Positions 1-10,839 of a stretch of DNA of 64,000 nt are shown here, one piece after another (the first letter of the stretch is position 1; each line of letters begins with the position of its first letter). A program made the translations under genes and the position numbers. The notes beneath the pieces are model-generated. The model was not told the origin of the DNA, made no database searches, and worked only from the letters and a program-made list of their open reading frames with translations. Where the stretch lies: contig OX465282.1 of NCBI GenBank assembly GCA_949987705.1, forward strand, positions 98,382,070-98,446,069, written 5' to 3'. This DNA is from Thereva unica. Its lineage: Eukaryota > Arthropoda > Insecta > Diptera > Therevidae.

Positions 1-1217
1 GAGGCTGCGCAACTAAAGTGCATCCAGATTTCCTACTAGTGTGCAAGTGACTTTTGAACATTCGTGGACTTCATGCGAATTTCTCGTTTGTTGAGTACCA
101 CCTTTCTAATTTTTAACCTCCAATCCTCGCACTTAGTGAAACACAAATATAACCCGTTACTGGCTCAGGTCATTACCAGGTCTGGGGGTAGGGGATTAGA
201 ATTTACACTCACTCAGAAATGTGTTGCAATGTTTTGGAAATTAAATTGTTTGTCCTTAACTTATCACACAAAGATCGAAAGTTTTTACTAAAAACTACAT
301 TATCCCAATCATCCAGCGCCCATGATTATGTTATGGATGACGTGGCTTATTATAAAATATATAAAAGCATGTCTTTCGATTTTAACTATTAAAATAATCT
401 TCCGAAGCCACTTCATATTCTTCTGCTTCCTACACAGAAGTCCTAAAATAAGTAATGGAGCCTTAACTTCATCATTTGATACTATTTTCGAACAAATTTC
501 GGGATTTTTCCCATCCAGTTCTGAGTGTGTCAAATGGCACCAGTGTTTCTGGCAAGGACGTCGAGTTCTTTGCAGACACCAACAATTTACATCAAATTGT
601 GCATTCCTTGATGTTGCTGATCAAGGAGCCTCCAACGCGTTACTCCGTCGAAGTTGATTCACCTCTCGGCAATTCGGACACGGAAAAAAGGTGGCTCCAG
701 CAGTTCCTCCAACTATCTCCCAATATCAATTCTGCTATTCTCCAAAACCATGGAGACAAATAATCCGCAAAAAGCACAGTATGGCTTCCGACAAAAAAGA
801 TCCACTGGCAGAACATCTCAAAGGTAGTCTGCGTGGAGTCTAGTCTGGTTGCGTGGAGTCTACTCTGCTCTTGAATCTCACCCCATCACACCAGATTAGC
901 CCACTCGTCTCACTCCCACCACAAGCAGTCCGCCTTTTCGCGCACTCAACAAGATAACAATGAGTTTCTAAATAGAACTACTCGAAATAGAACTATTCTT
1001 TCGCAGTCCGTATTTGCGAGCTCCTACGACATCCAAGAGTTCAAATGCAGGGTTCATCGCCACCTTCTTCAATATCCCCTCGGACTCTCATAATCTTTAA
1101 CCTATTCCCCCCGAAGCAAGTTTGCTGCTAGACATTGCAACATCACGTGACAAACGACATAACGGACTGGTAGTACAAAGGGTGATTCCTGAGCTTAGCA
1201 CTGCCACATAAAAAAAA
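1..1217 (+). mobile_element. Degenerate CR1/Jockey-type LINE copy, 3' end intact
   Basis: A worn non-LTR retrotransposon with large internal deletions. Bases 40-230 match the endonuclease start of the copy at 2231 (motif TTCGTGGACTTCATGCGAAT). Bases 500-660 keep the linker NGTSVSGKDV. Bases 880-1090 keep the C-terminal region seen intact at 63288-64000 (LAHSSHS, then SSYDIQEF and VHRHLLQYP). The 3' end near 1207-1217 carries ACGGACTGGTAGTACAAAGG and a short A tail, as in the copy at 63145. Reading frames are broken many times, so it makes no protein. The element begins before or at the window edge. Confidence 0.75.
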
Positions 1218-2230
1218 TTAACTGAGTACATGAAGGATATGCTCCTCAAGGCAAAGCTTACAGCTGTGGTCTTCCGTCTTTCCCATTCTCCATAAGTGGT
1301 AATTTAGGGCCCAATGTCCGGAATCACCTCCTGACACCTTTTATGCTACGCCCCAACAATTCCTCGTCTTCGACGGCACAGAAAGAAACTTGGCCAATCC
1401 CAGCACGGACTTTTAGCGTTCGGTATGTTTTCTCCAAGTCCGAATGGCAGGGGCCGCACTTCACCAAACTAGTGGGTGGGCCAATAGTCGGTTCGGGGCC
1501 GATGAGTGTATCAGAGTCCTCTCTAGCCAAGGCTTTGCCTTTAAATTGATCCATAAAAGTCCCACAAGCATGTTGATAAAGGGAAGATCCATCCTGACGA
1601 GCCTCCAATTGAGTGCACCTGGTGAACAAGGGGGATCGGTATAGTGACAGTACAAACACTACACAAGCCACTTCTTGGCTTCGTAGGCTTTGAATGGTAT
1701 GCTCCCTCTCGCCCACTGCATTCGTTTTATCTTTTCCGCGGGGGGTTAACCAGCATCCACTCGGAGTTAACTATTGCTTTCTTAACAACCTCTACATCTC
1801 AAATTTGTAGCCTAGACCGATTGAGCAGGTTCGGGAATCTCCCTTACAATTTTCACTCAGCCTTGTCGCACCAAACAAAAGAGACCTTGCTCCTCCAAAT
1901 CAGAAAGCAGAAAGGATGGGCTGTGATCGAGTCTTTTTCTGGTCGCGTTACGATTGGACCCAAGAATAAACCACGTTCATCAAGCGAGGCGTGGACTTCC
2001 AGTATTCGGTGTATTTCAAAGTCCGATCATCTGTCATGTAGACTCGAAAAAAAAACAAAAGGAAAAAAAAGTTGGAAAAGGTGAACATAAAAACACAAAA
2101 AATCATAGTCACTGGCAGAACGTAGCGGACTGATGAATGCTCACGTTTCCTTTGCTCCTATTTCCAAGCGAATAAATTTTACTAACTGATGGTTGCGGCG
2201 ACTGCGTTGCCTAGTAAAATCCCTGGAAGG
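1218..2230. other. No recognisable gene or repeat
   Basis: A roughly 1 kb block of slightly higher GC between two LINE copies. Overlapping open frames exist on both strands (for example 1644-2084 plus and 1324-1716 minus), but none shows a familiar domain or low-complexity signature. It may be an unrecognised, older repeat. Confidence 0.4.
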
Positions 2231-5108
2231 ATGTGGTTTTTCAACTAGCGCAACTTAAGTCCCGTTACAAGTCTCGGTTTTGTCCTGACTTTTTTAACAT
2301 TCGTGGACTTCATGCGAATTTTTGTTTTGTAGAGTGCCACTTTTCGAAATTTAAACCCCCAATTTTGGCACTTAGGGAGACCCAAATATCACCTGATACT
2401 GACCTAGGCCATTATCAGGTGCAGGATACACTTTAGTGCACAATCGGGGGTATTGATTTTCATATGTAAATTTTTATATTCCGATACCACGTCATATTCT
2501 TCTGCTTCCTATATAGAATTTGTAACATAAGTAACGAAGCGTCATCATCATCATCATTTGATACTATTTCCGAACAAATCTCGGGATTTTTGTCGTCCAA
2601 TCCTGAGTGTGAAATCATTCTTACAGGTGATTTCAATGTTCACAACGTAAACTGGTTGACGTACTCAAATGGCACAAGTGTTTCTGGCAAAGACGTCGAC
2701 GTTGCAGAAACCAATACTTTACATCAAATTATGGATCATCCCACGAGAGTTCCCGAAGTCAAGCAGCCCATATCCTTGACCTATTTCTTACTTCTCATCC
2801 AACGCGATATTTCGTAGAAGTGGAGTCACCACTTGGAAATTTGACCACTGTCTAATCAGCGCTAACTTTCCATACAAATTTTCCACCCCACCCACATCAG
2901 CTAACAGAACTGTGTGGCATTATGGGAAGGCCGCCAATTCGCTGACTGGGAACAAAAAGTGAACTCTACCGCTACCAGGATCATAGCGGCAGGAATGCAT
3001 TTGTTCATTCCCCATTCTACCAAATCTATGAAACCAAAGTAGAACAGTTGATTTAATTGGGAGTGCGCGAACGCAATCAAAACTAAAGAAGCCGCGTTAA
3101 CAGTTTACAAGAATTCCCCGACCGAATCGCTCTGCCGAGAGCTAAGAAATTTCTATATGTCCTCCATCAGGAAAGCCAAAACCTCATGGGCACTTTCGAG
3201 AATTCACCATGGTAGCTACCGGTCGAACCAGCAGCTAATTTACCATGTTCGAATATTGATCACTTATCATAAGTTACCACTCACCATGTTCGAATATTCA
3301 CCGGTAAAGTAACCGCAGTCTCACCATAAGAACCATATTCGTGTGATGGTTGAAGTGGTAGTTTGAAAAATATTTATTTTTTTGACGTTACGATAGTTTT
3401 TAGATTTCGGATTTTTTTAGAGAGGGTATTTTATATGATGTGTGATATAAATGGAGCAGTAAATTTGTAGATATTTTTAAAAAAAATCTTGTACATGAAA
3501 AAAAACACAAATGTCAAATTTTCTTTCGAAAATTAACCACTTAACCTCATCTATCAGTCGGTAAAAACTAACCACACTAACCCTGATCAGCTTACCAATA
3601 TGGTACCGTCACCAAAAAGGTAGCTACCACTGGTGAATTCTCGAAAGTGCCCCATTTGACAACAAGTTGAGAAGCAAGCTGATTAGTACAAGCGGTGATA
3701 CCAAAAACTTCTGTTCCTTGGTAAGCTCCATCAAGAAGAATTTCACTATAACCACAAGCTCTTCCTTCATCTACATTGAGAAGGTGATAACGTATAGCTA
3801 ATCCAAGGCCGATTTACTAGAAATCTCTGTTCGCCTCAAACTCTTCTTTACCCGAAACTGATACACTACCCCGGCTCTCGAGCACACCGCCCATTGAATG
3901 GATAGCACATTTTTTGGGGTTCGAGAGGTTTATAGGTGCCTCAAGGAGCTCTATCCAATAAATCCACTGATAATACACTCCTTATCGTCTTAAAAAATAG
4001 GCCTCATCTTTGTTTAAACCTGTGCGCAAACTTTTTGCCCTAACATACTTCTCCGGAGTTTTTCCAGACTCTTGGAATCTTGCCCATGTTCAGCTCATAC
4101 TTGAAAAAGGTGATTCCAGCGGTCCCTCCAATTATTTCTATTCTCTCCAAACCATGGAGACGATAATCAACAAAAGCTTGTGGGATATCTAGAATCCCAC
4201 CGACTTACAAACGACAAACAGTACAACTTCCGGCAAAAAGTATCCACTGGAGATCTTTTAGTTTGCTTTACAGAACACCTCAACCGAAGTTTGCATCGAT
4301 TTGGTGAGTCAAGTCCCATTGCTCTAGATATCTCCAAAACTTTTGATAGAGTATGGCACTCAGCCCTGCTAGCTAAGCTCAAAGCTATTGATGTTGAGTC
4401 GCTTCTACAGAATTAGATTGGGAGTTTCCTTTCTGGCCGTTCAATCAAATTAGTATTAGATGGCGTCAAATCCCAAACCCCATTCGATCTCTGCGGGGGT
4501 CCCCAGGGATCAATTTTATCACCTGCTTTATTCCTTATTTTTGTAAATGACCTACTTTCAATCCCCTCCAACCCACTCCTTAATTTCGCTGACGACGGTA
4601 CCCTGCGTTAATCTTCGATTAAGCTAGACAAGCACGCGCCAGTTCATAAAGAGATTGAACTCATTCTAGGTTGGGGAAGCAAGAATCGTGTTGAATTCAA
4701 CCCCACCAAAAACCAAGTACTGTCTTATCTCCAATAAAAATTGCAACACCTCTCCATCCGTGTTAGTGGATCGTGTGGAACTAATGGCTGATGCCATCCC
4801 TTAACATTTTAGGCGTGACATTAGCCAAAGACTTTCGATGGAATGACCACATATTCCAAATCGCCAAACAAATATCCTAGTCCTTGGGGTTTCTCGCGAG
4901 GTGCAAGTTCTTCTTCTAGCCATCGGCCCGTCCTACATTCGGCCGCTGCTCGAATACAACTTTCTCATTTGGGGCGGCGCTCCGAAAACCACCTTGGCGT
5001 GGTTAGATAAAGTAAAAAAAGAGCCCTCAAACTTATCGGTGACGACGCCGTTTGCTCCACCATCGACCCCTCGAGCCACCGTTAGAATGTAGCAGCACTG
5101 ACAAAATC
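2231..5108 (+). mobile_element. Degenerate CR1/Jockey-type LINE with EN and RT remnants
   Basis: The order of an APE-type LINE is preserved. An endonuclease start (NIRGLHANFCFVECHFSKF, ALRETQISPDTDLGHYQVQ) lies at 2290-2435. The second endonuclease motif GDFNVHNVNWL is at 2625-2660. The region ahead of RT is at 3040-4000. RT pieces at 4010-4620 include GVFPDSWNLAHVQLILEKGD, ALDISKTFDRVWHSALLAKL and a decayed catalytic box read as FADDGTLR. The C-terminal SYIRPLLEYNFLIWGGAP is at 4930-4990. Stops and frameshifts separate these pieces. A TIR element (3188-3652) sits inside. The copy breaks off at about 5108, against a piece of the 128 bp repeat. Subclade is inferred from these motifs only. Confidence 0.85.
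3188..3652. mobile_element. 465 bp TIR element (MITE), 3 bp duplication CAT
   Basis: Termini are inverted over about 30 bases, starting GGGCACTTTCGAGAATTCAC on both sides and reading on to GGTAGCTACC. The triplet CAT lies directly outside each end (3185-3187 and 3653-3655). It splits a LINE between its endonuclease and RT parts, so it is the younger insertion. No coding capacity. Three-base duplications and GGG-type termini suggest the PIF/Harbinger group, but CAT is not the usual TWA target, so this assignment is tentative. Confidence 0.8.
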
Positions 5109-5190
5109 ACTTTCTTCACAACCCCTTCGACATGGGTATCAAATGACAGGGTATGATAAATAGAATACAATAAGCAATGTATATACCATA
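5109..5190 (-). repeat. Stray piece of the 128 bp repeat found in the hAT element at 22866
   Basis: Read on the minus strand this stretch follows the tandem unit at 23041-23490: a GCTTAT block, then TATCATACCCT, a CATTTGA-like stretch, a CATGTC block and TTGTGAAGAAA, in the same order and spacing with scattered changes. It abuts the broken end of the LINE at 5108. So the unit is not confined to the hAT element. Confidence 0.7.
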
Positions 5191-5457
5191 TACCTGTTCT
5201 TTAAGGCACTCCATCTGTGTAAAATTCATATCTCGAAAAATACCAAGTCAATGGATGGTTTTTATTGGCTACTATTGGCTTATGGGTGCAGCAAGGCATA
5301 CCGGGTCCCGGCTACTTAGCCGGCATTTCTCTAAGTACAAGTTCGATTCCGTGCTAAGTTCAGAGGGTGGAATAACCAAACTGAGGGTAGGTAAAATCTC
5401 CTGCGCGTTTAATTGTTTTGAAACAATTTTTTTTTGTTAATAATTTTTTTAGGAAAA

Positions 5458-5670
5458 ACATGGACTAACCTTCCAAAAGGCATGTTTTACCCCCTAGTTT
5501 GGAAAATTTTCCCAGCTTGTGAAGTTGGCCGGGAAATAAGTTTTTCTTCATAAAAAAATTGAAGGGGGTAAAACATAACCGTTGGGGGTAAAATGTGGTC
5601 TAACGATGGACAATCGATTGGGCCATTTTACCCCCCAGTCGGGATTTTTTCCCAGCCAACTTCACGGAGC
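5458..5670. repeat. Foldback-rich repeat with TTTTACCCCC motifs
   Basis: The motif TTTTACCCCC with AGTTTGGAAAATTTTCCCAG occurs near 5490 and recurs diverged near 5630. GGGGGTAAAACAT and GGGGGTAAAATGT lie between them in the opposite sense. Both outer motifs are followed by a match to GAAGTTGGC or its complement. This looks like a short palindromic element, but I could not define clean ends or a target duplication. Confidence 0.4.
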
Positions 5671-5846
5671 TCCATGAATATGCACTCGTTGGATTTTTCA
5701 GCCAATTTATTTCGCTGCGCTTTCGGTATGTAGGACATGGCCTTGCAACCAAACACACGTAGTGATGACAGATTCGGCTTTATATTTTACCAACGTTTCT
5801 CTGGTGTGTTGCTCTTGATGCCACGGCATGGGATTCGGCTAATCAG

Positions 5847-6324
5847 GAGCGCGTTCAAAAACCTTACTATAGTAAACCACGAGGTAAGCTGTGGTTATGC
5901 TACATCACTTCACTTAACCACGAAAGTTTATGTTTAACCATGGAGGTTTTTGAACGCACCGTGGTTAACTACGTAGTAAAGAAAATTTAAAAAAAATTTC
6001 CTTAAAATAGTGTCGCCTATTTGCCTCAATTATTTCCAATAATTATTTATTTAAAATAATCTCACAAATCCCACTTTGATTTGTTCATTATTAACATTAA
6101 AACAAATGTCAAAAAATTGTTTTTATTCTTCTTCTTCTTAACTATCGCTAACCATGCTCCCGAGCATGGTTAAAATTTAACTACACCGTGGTTAACCACA
6201 GGAGTTTTTGAACGCCAAAAAGTTATGCTCGTGGGTATGTTGTAGTTAACCACAGAGTTTTTGAACGACAAAAGTTTACCATAGTTAACCATGGTTAACC
6301 ATAGTAAGGTTTTTGAACGCGCTC
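5847..6324 (+). mobile_element. MITE family A copy 1, 478 bp, duplication CAG
   Basis: Long inverted ends start GAGCGCGTTCAAAAACCTTA and finish with the complement. CAG flanks both sides (5844-5846, 6325-6327). The core phrase GTTCAAAAAC recurs several times inside each arm, next to palindromic GGTTAACC and CCATGG blocks, so the arms look built from repeated sub-units. No ORF of note. The same family occurs inverted at 7445-7932. Three-base duplications with CWG sequence are, as I recall, known for a subgroup of PIF/Harbinger elements, which fits but does not prove membership. Confidence 0.9.
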
Positions 6325-6327
6325 CAG

Positions 6328-7058
6328 ATACACCGCTGTCCTTGCTGCCTCTGCCCAAAAATAGGGAGTATTTTTTTTAAAACAACATTCTGATGAGTGA
6401 ATGACCTAATGAGTAATCTTTTGGAAGACCACCCATTGCAATCTTTATTCTGATATCATCTGAAGTGGAAACCTTAATGCTTGTAGTTGCACCATTAAAA
6501 AATATATTCCTAATTAATATATCACATGCTTTTGTTTTGTAGCTTTTTAATAAAATCGATTCATGCTCAGCAAAGAACGAGTGCCTTATCTGGCTTGAGG
6601 TTTACTACATTTTTAAGTGCCAACGGCTTGTGATTTATTTTCATTGTTTGTTGACACGAAAAATGTCGCCTAAACAATTACGGTATTGAATTTTGTGGTT
6701 TCACGTACAAGTGTTCAAATTATAGTGGAGCTCTCTTTTCAAAGTCATTTGTGTATCAATTGAACTTGAAGTAGAGAACTTTACAATGACACTCAGTCAG
6801 TCACGAACGATTGTTTTATAATATACTAGCAATTTGTAAAAAAATATGCTGTCATTTTGGTGATAAACATCGCAGTAAAGTTTGCCGGGAATAACTTTGC
6901 TAAAAAAATGCATTTCATTCTCAGCAATGAAATTTTTGATTTTGTGACCTTCAATTTATAAGTTTACAAGTTCTTGGCTAGTTTTATTTCTATTTCTTTT
7001 TTTTTTTTGTTAAAATGCCTTAAATTTCTCAATTATTTTTGTTTTCTTAAATTTGCAG
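6328..7058. other. Intron of the SCaMC-type gene
   Basis: AT-rich sequence between MITE copy 1 and the splice acceptor at 7057-7058. A pyrimidine-rich tract (about 6990-7052) precedes TTGCAG, as expected of a 3' splice site. No upstream exon of the gene was found in this block. Confidence 0.6.
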
Positions 7059-7185
7059 AAATTTCTTCAACAATCAGATACAACTCAAAGCGGCGATGTT
7101 GGGCTTGCAGAATTTGTTCTTTATGTTCGTGAACATGAGAAAAATCTTAGATTGCAGTTTTCTCATTTGGACAAAAATAGAGATG
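7059..7185 (+). CDS. SCaMC: SCaMC-type mitochondrial carrier, EF-hand exon (first visible)
   Basis: This exon encodes 42 codons plus one base, starting KFLQQSDTTQSG and ending at HLDKNRD plus the first base of a Gly codon. It holds one full EF-hand loop, DTTQSGDVGLAE, with acidic or hydroxyl ligands at positions 1, 3, 5 and 12. It also holds the start of the next loop, DKNRDGKVDLEE, completed by the exon at 12391. The linker EHEKNLRLQFSHLDKN is close to fly SCaMC as I know it. Splice sites are TTGCAG before and GTAAGT after. In this family the N-terminal EF-hands face the intermembrane space and let calcium switch on ATP-Mg/phosphate exchange across the inner membrane. The exon lies between two inverted copies of one MITE family. 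The preceding exon, with the start codon, is not in the window. Confidence 0.93.
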
Positions 7186-7444
7186 GTAAGTAAATTTTAT
7201 TATAAAAATTATATTTATACACACAAAGTGTATGTGTATGGGATATAACATTTTTCGGAAATTTTTAAACTGGTAAGATACTTAAAAAAATGCAGAATTT
7301 TATAGGCTAACTGCTTATTTTATTGTTAATTGATGTCTGGATTTTTGTAATGTTCATGCTAATTATGTTCTGTGGTGGGTCGTCTTTTACAATTTAAATC
7401 GCCTATTTTTGCAATAAATTAAACTCGGATGTCGCCCCTTGCTG

Positions 7445-7932
7445 GAGCGCGTTCAAAAACCTTACTATGGTTAACCATGGTTAACTATGGTAAACTTTTG
7501 TCGTTCAAAAACTCCGTGGTTAACTACAACATAACCACGAGCATAACTTTTTGGCGTTCAAAAACTCCTGTGGTTAACCATGGTGTAGTTAAATTTTAAC
7601 CATGCTCGGGAGCATGGTTAGCGATAGTTAAGAAGAAGAAGAATAAAAACAACTTTTTGACATTTGTTTTAATGATAAAAATGAACAAATCAAAGTGGGA
7701 TTTGGGAAATTATTGAAAATAAATAATTAATGGACACATACAAAATAATTTGAGCAAATAGCGGAGACTATTTTTTGAAAACAAAAATTTCATTTTTTTT
7801 TTAATTCGAGTTAACTACGGTGCGTTCAAAAACCTCCGTGGTTAAACATAAACTTTCGTGGTTAAGTGAAGTTACGCAGCATAACCACAGCTTACCTCGT
7901 GGTTTACCATAGTAAGGTTTTTGAACGCGCTC
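7445..7932 (-). mobile_element. MITE family A copy 2, 488 bp, duplication CTG
   Basis: Same family as 5847-6324 but in the opposite orientation: its reverse complement follows copy 1 almost base for base through GTAAACCACGAGGTAAGCTG and CACCGT. CTG flanks both ends (7442-7444, 7933-7935), which pairs with CAG at copy 1 as a CWG target. It lies in the intron just after the first visible SCaMC exon. No ORF. Confidence 0.9.
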
Positions 7933-8205
7933 CTGATCTCGATCAGTATCACGTGTCAGGGTATGCCTTATACAATTTTTACTCCCATTGGAAGATTGCC
8001 GTCTCTGCTAGGGATGACATTATTTACCAGAAAATATACATATAACAGTACGTCTTCCGACTCAACCACTTCTGTCATAAAATCAAAATCCAAAAAACAC
8101 GTCATATTCTAATGTTTTCTTTACAGAAGTCTTAATATAATTAATGAAACCTTTACCTCAATATTTGATAATATTTTTGGACACAGTTTTTCCAGGACAG
8201 GAGAT

Positions 8206-8245
8206 TAAAGGCATGTCCCATGAGGGATTAAAGGAGCGTTATGTT
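8206..8245 (+). mobile_element. Short RTE LINE 3' end fragment
   Basis: The phrase GTCCCATGAGGGATTAAAGG followed by AGCG matches the 3' end of the RTE copy at 14555-15054 (GTCCCATAAGGGATTAAAGG). Only about 40 bases remain, directly ahead of the R1-like remnant. Confidence 0.55.
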
Positions 8246-8249
8246 ATAA

Positions 8250-9600
8250 AGACAGGGGAAATGTACCTACGTTCATTATAACGGTAAGACGAAGTCGAGG
8301 ACATTACTCTTGTTTCCCCAGACATGCTCAATTTTGTAGAAAACTGGAGAATATCCAGTGAACACTCCTTCTCTGACCACAGAGTCATTCTTTTTAATGT
8401 TAATATGTGCGCAACTGAGGAAATCCTGGAATACCTTTTGTGAGAAAATTGAAGGTTTTTCGGACACCGCAAGACTTAGTAAAGTTCTCTCTAAAAGCCC
8501 AATGTGCCAAGAATTGCTTTAACAAACAGTCGGTACATGGACCACAAGCAGTCAGGAGTCATTGAAACTCCTGCTCTATATCCACGTTTCTGGCTCGACA
8601 TCTCTTGCACCATCCGCAGAAATAGGTTTTGGTAGAGCCCAACTGAATATAATTTAGGTACCATGAACAGACTGATACACAGGATTTACTCCTATGGGTC
8701 ATAGAAGGTTTAAATCTTATAAAACACCTGAACCAAACTGAATTTATCCTATTGAAATCCAGGAAGCCAGTGACCTAATTCTGGACTGGCTTGCAGCCAT
8801 CTATAGGAGTTCCCTTCGCCTAAGCTACATTCCAATGTCCTGGAGGGTAGCGAAGGCGGCTTTCATTCAGAAACCGGGTAAAAGCTCCTACCACAATCCA
8901 CAGGACTTTGAGACCTATATGTCTCACATACTTTCTCCTCAAGATCCTCGAGAGACTTGGGGAGATTCATATTAACCAAAGCACTGATAGAAAATTGCTT
9001 TCCCCTCGCAGCATGCCTATACGAAAGGTAAATTGGTAGACACTCATCTCCATTTCCTAGTAGCGGTTATTGAAAAATCCCTTAAATTTAAAGAGTTCAC
9101 TTTGGCTGCTTTCTTAGACATCGCAGGTGCTTTCAACATCAATCTTTCAATCTTCTGAGGTCACGGGGCACTCCGGCGTCTAGGTGTTGACGGATGCTCC
9201 AGGTCTTTTATTGATCAGCTGCTGAAATGCAGGGTCATAAAGTCTGGTCTGGGGCTTTTAGAGGAAGTCAGACGGGTTTGAAGAAACACACCGCAGGGTG
9301 GGGTACTATCGTACTGAGCCTTAAACCCAGCATCGTTCACTGATTATATACAGCCATAATCAGACCTATACTTATTCATGGCGTATCGGTATGAAGGTTA
9401 CGTATCGTAAGATAATGGAAAGGGTCCAAAGTACAGTTGCAACGAGAAGCACCCCAACAGCTGCGCCGGGTGTCTTATTGCATCTTATTCTTTTGGATAT
9501 ACATGCCGAGCAAATAGCAGCCTGGATGGCCGCCAGGACCAAGGCTTCTCTTGGGTGGGCTCCATATTCATATGGTCACTCTTCCATCCTTAGGAGGTTG
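8250..9600 (+). mobile_element. R1-like LINE remnant (EN end, RT, C-terminus)
   Basis: Reading across frameshifts gives the end of an endonuclease (DITLVSPDMLNFVENWRISS, then EHSFSDHRVILFNV). The RT start follows (IPMSWRVAKAAFIQKPGKSS, in family members followed by a KDFRPISLTSF block, here decayed). Next come HAYTKGKLVDTHLHFLVAVI, FTLAAFLDIAGAFN and TPQGGVLSY in place of the usual GGVLSPLLW. The C-terminal portion at 9440-9600 reads VLLHLILLDIHAEQIAAWMA then YGHSSILRRL. These phrases are typical of R1/LOA-type elements. Many stops show it is dead. It lies in the intron between two SCaMC exons. Confidence 0.8.
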
Positions 9601-9698
9601 CAAAGGTGGTTTATGAAGAAGAGGGTGAGAGAGAGCGATGGAAATTGTGTCCATTACATAGTCCTCTCTCATCCTCTTTTCTATAAACCGCCTTTGCA
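9598..9698. repeat. Imperfect inverted repeat (hairpin)
   Basis: The arm TGCAAAGGTGGTTTATGAAG with AAGAGGGTGAGAGAG is answered by CTCTCTCATCCTCTTTTC then TATAAACCGCCTTTGCA, leaving a loop of about 28 bases. It directly follows the end of the R1-like remnant. No target duplication found. Confidence 0.65.
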
Positions 9699-9699
9699 G

Positions 9700-10837
9700 C
9701 CGACTCTTGTTGTGTCGTGTGTATGCTAGTGTGGAATCACCCAAGAGAATTGACGATTGCAGACGACTTCTGTCGGTCATAGTTACGATCGTGTGGAATC
9801 AGCCATGTAAATTTGTATATCAAACCCGTTTCAATTTACATGCTACCAACTGGAATATGATTCGAGTTTGTGTGAAGTCGAAAGAAAAAAATTGTAACAA
9901 ATTACATGCTACAACTCCAGATGGCCACGGTAGCTTAGAGGTCGATGAACAATTTAGAGGTCTTGGAGCTTAGAGGTCGATGATAACGTAATGGCGACTT
10001 CAGTAAAAAAATTATCGGCACGATGCAATTCCATGGAAAAAAAATTGGGAAAGACGGGCCATGTTCCAACACATCCGACGCAGGGGCACCGACGTTCTCA
10101 ATACCCTTCAGGCGTCCGTGAAAAATACAAAAAAAAACGTCACAACCGACATTTTTTGATTTATCTCGGACGTGAAACAAATGTTTTGTAAAGCTAACGG
10201 AAAATTTTATAAGAACTCAACAAAAATGTAGGCACCGTTTATTTGAAATACACTCAAAACTGTTTCTGGCAGTCTGTTTTGTTCGATTTTTTTGTGGGGT
10301 TTTTATGCAGAATATAAAATTATTTCCCAACAAAATTCATATATACATATGAATGTGAAAATTGAATTGGTGTAATGCTGCTCCTCGTCTAACAGTAATG
10401 CTATTGCACCAAGATGATCCACGACTCTCCGAGATCACTGTCAAAGTTTCAAAACTAAAAAGTAAAATCACAGATGCCATTGAGCACTGATACGGAAAAG
10501 ACGGTGCTGTGTGAATGTCAGTGAAAAATTCAACTCGGAAGCTACTGACACGGAGAGCAAAGGTGCCGTGCCGTCACGGATATGTGTGGATCGACCTTAA
10601 GTCCTTAATTTTTCCGTTTTTGCCAACTAGATACCTTTCTTTCTTTCTTCTCTTGATTCTTAGCAAAAAATTCCTTGTTCTTTCTCCTTCCATCACCTGT
10701 AAGCGCTCATGCAAACGTTTCGTTAAATCCAAGAAAACATCACGAAACACGTCGGATTAAGCCAGGTGCATATGTGTTTGTTTAAGTGTAAATGGAAAGT
10801 TACCCTACGCCTACGACAGGGGATTCCCCACGTGCAT
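9700..10837. other. Intron sequence, nothing recognised
   Basis: Unique-looking sequence within the SCaMC intron. GTGTGGAATCA occurs twice (about 9730 and 9790). No coding homology was recognised on either strand. Confidence 0.4.
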
Positions 10838-10839
10838 TA

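Noticed and set aside
1324..2084. 130- and 146-codon open frames on opposite strands
   Set aside because: They overlap each other, lack known motifs and lie between LINE copies; chance or an old repeat is more likely.
5265..5400. SINE from AAGTTCGATTCCGTGCTAAG
   Set aside because: Single B-box-like match without A box or flanking duplication.
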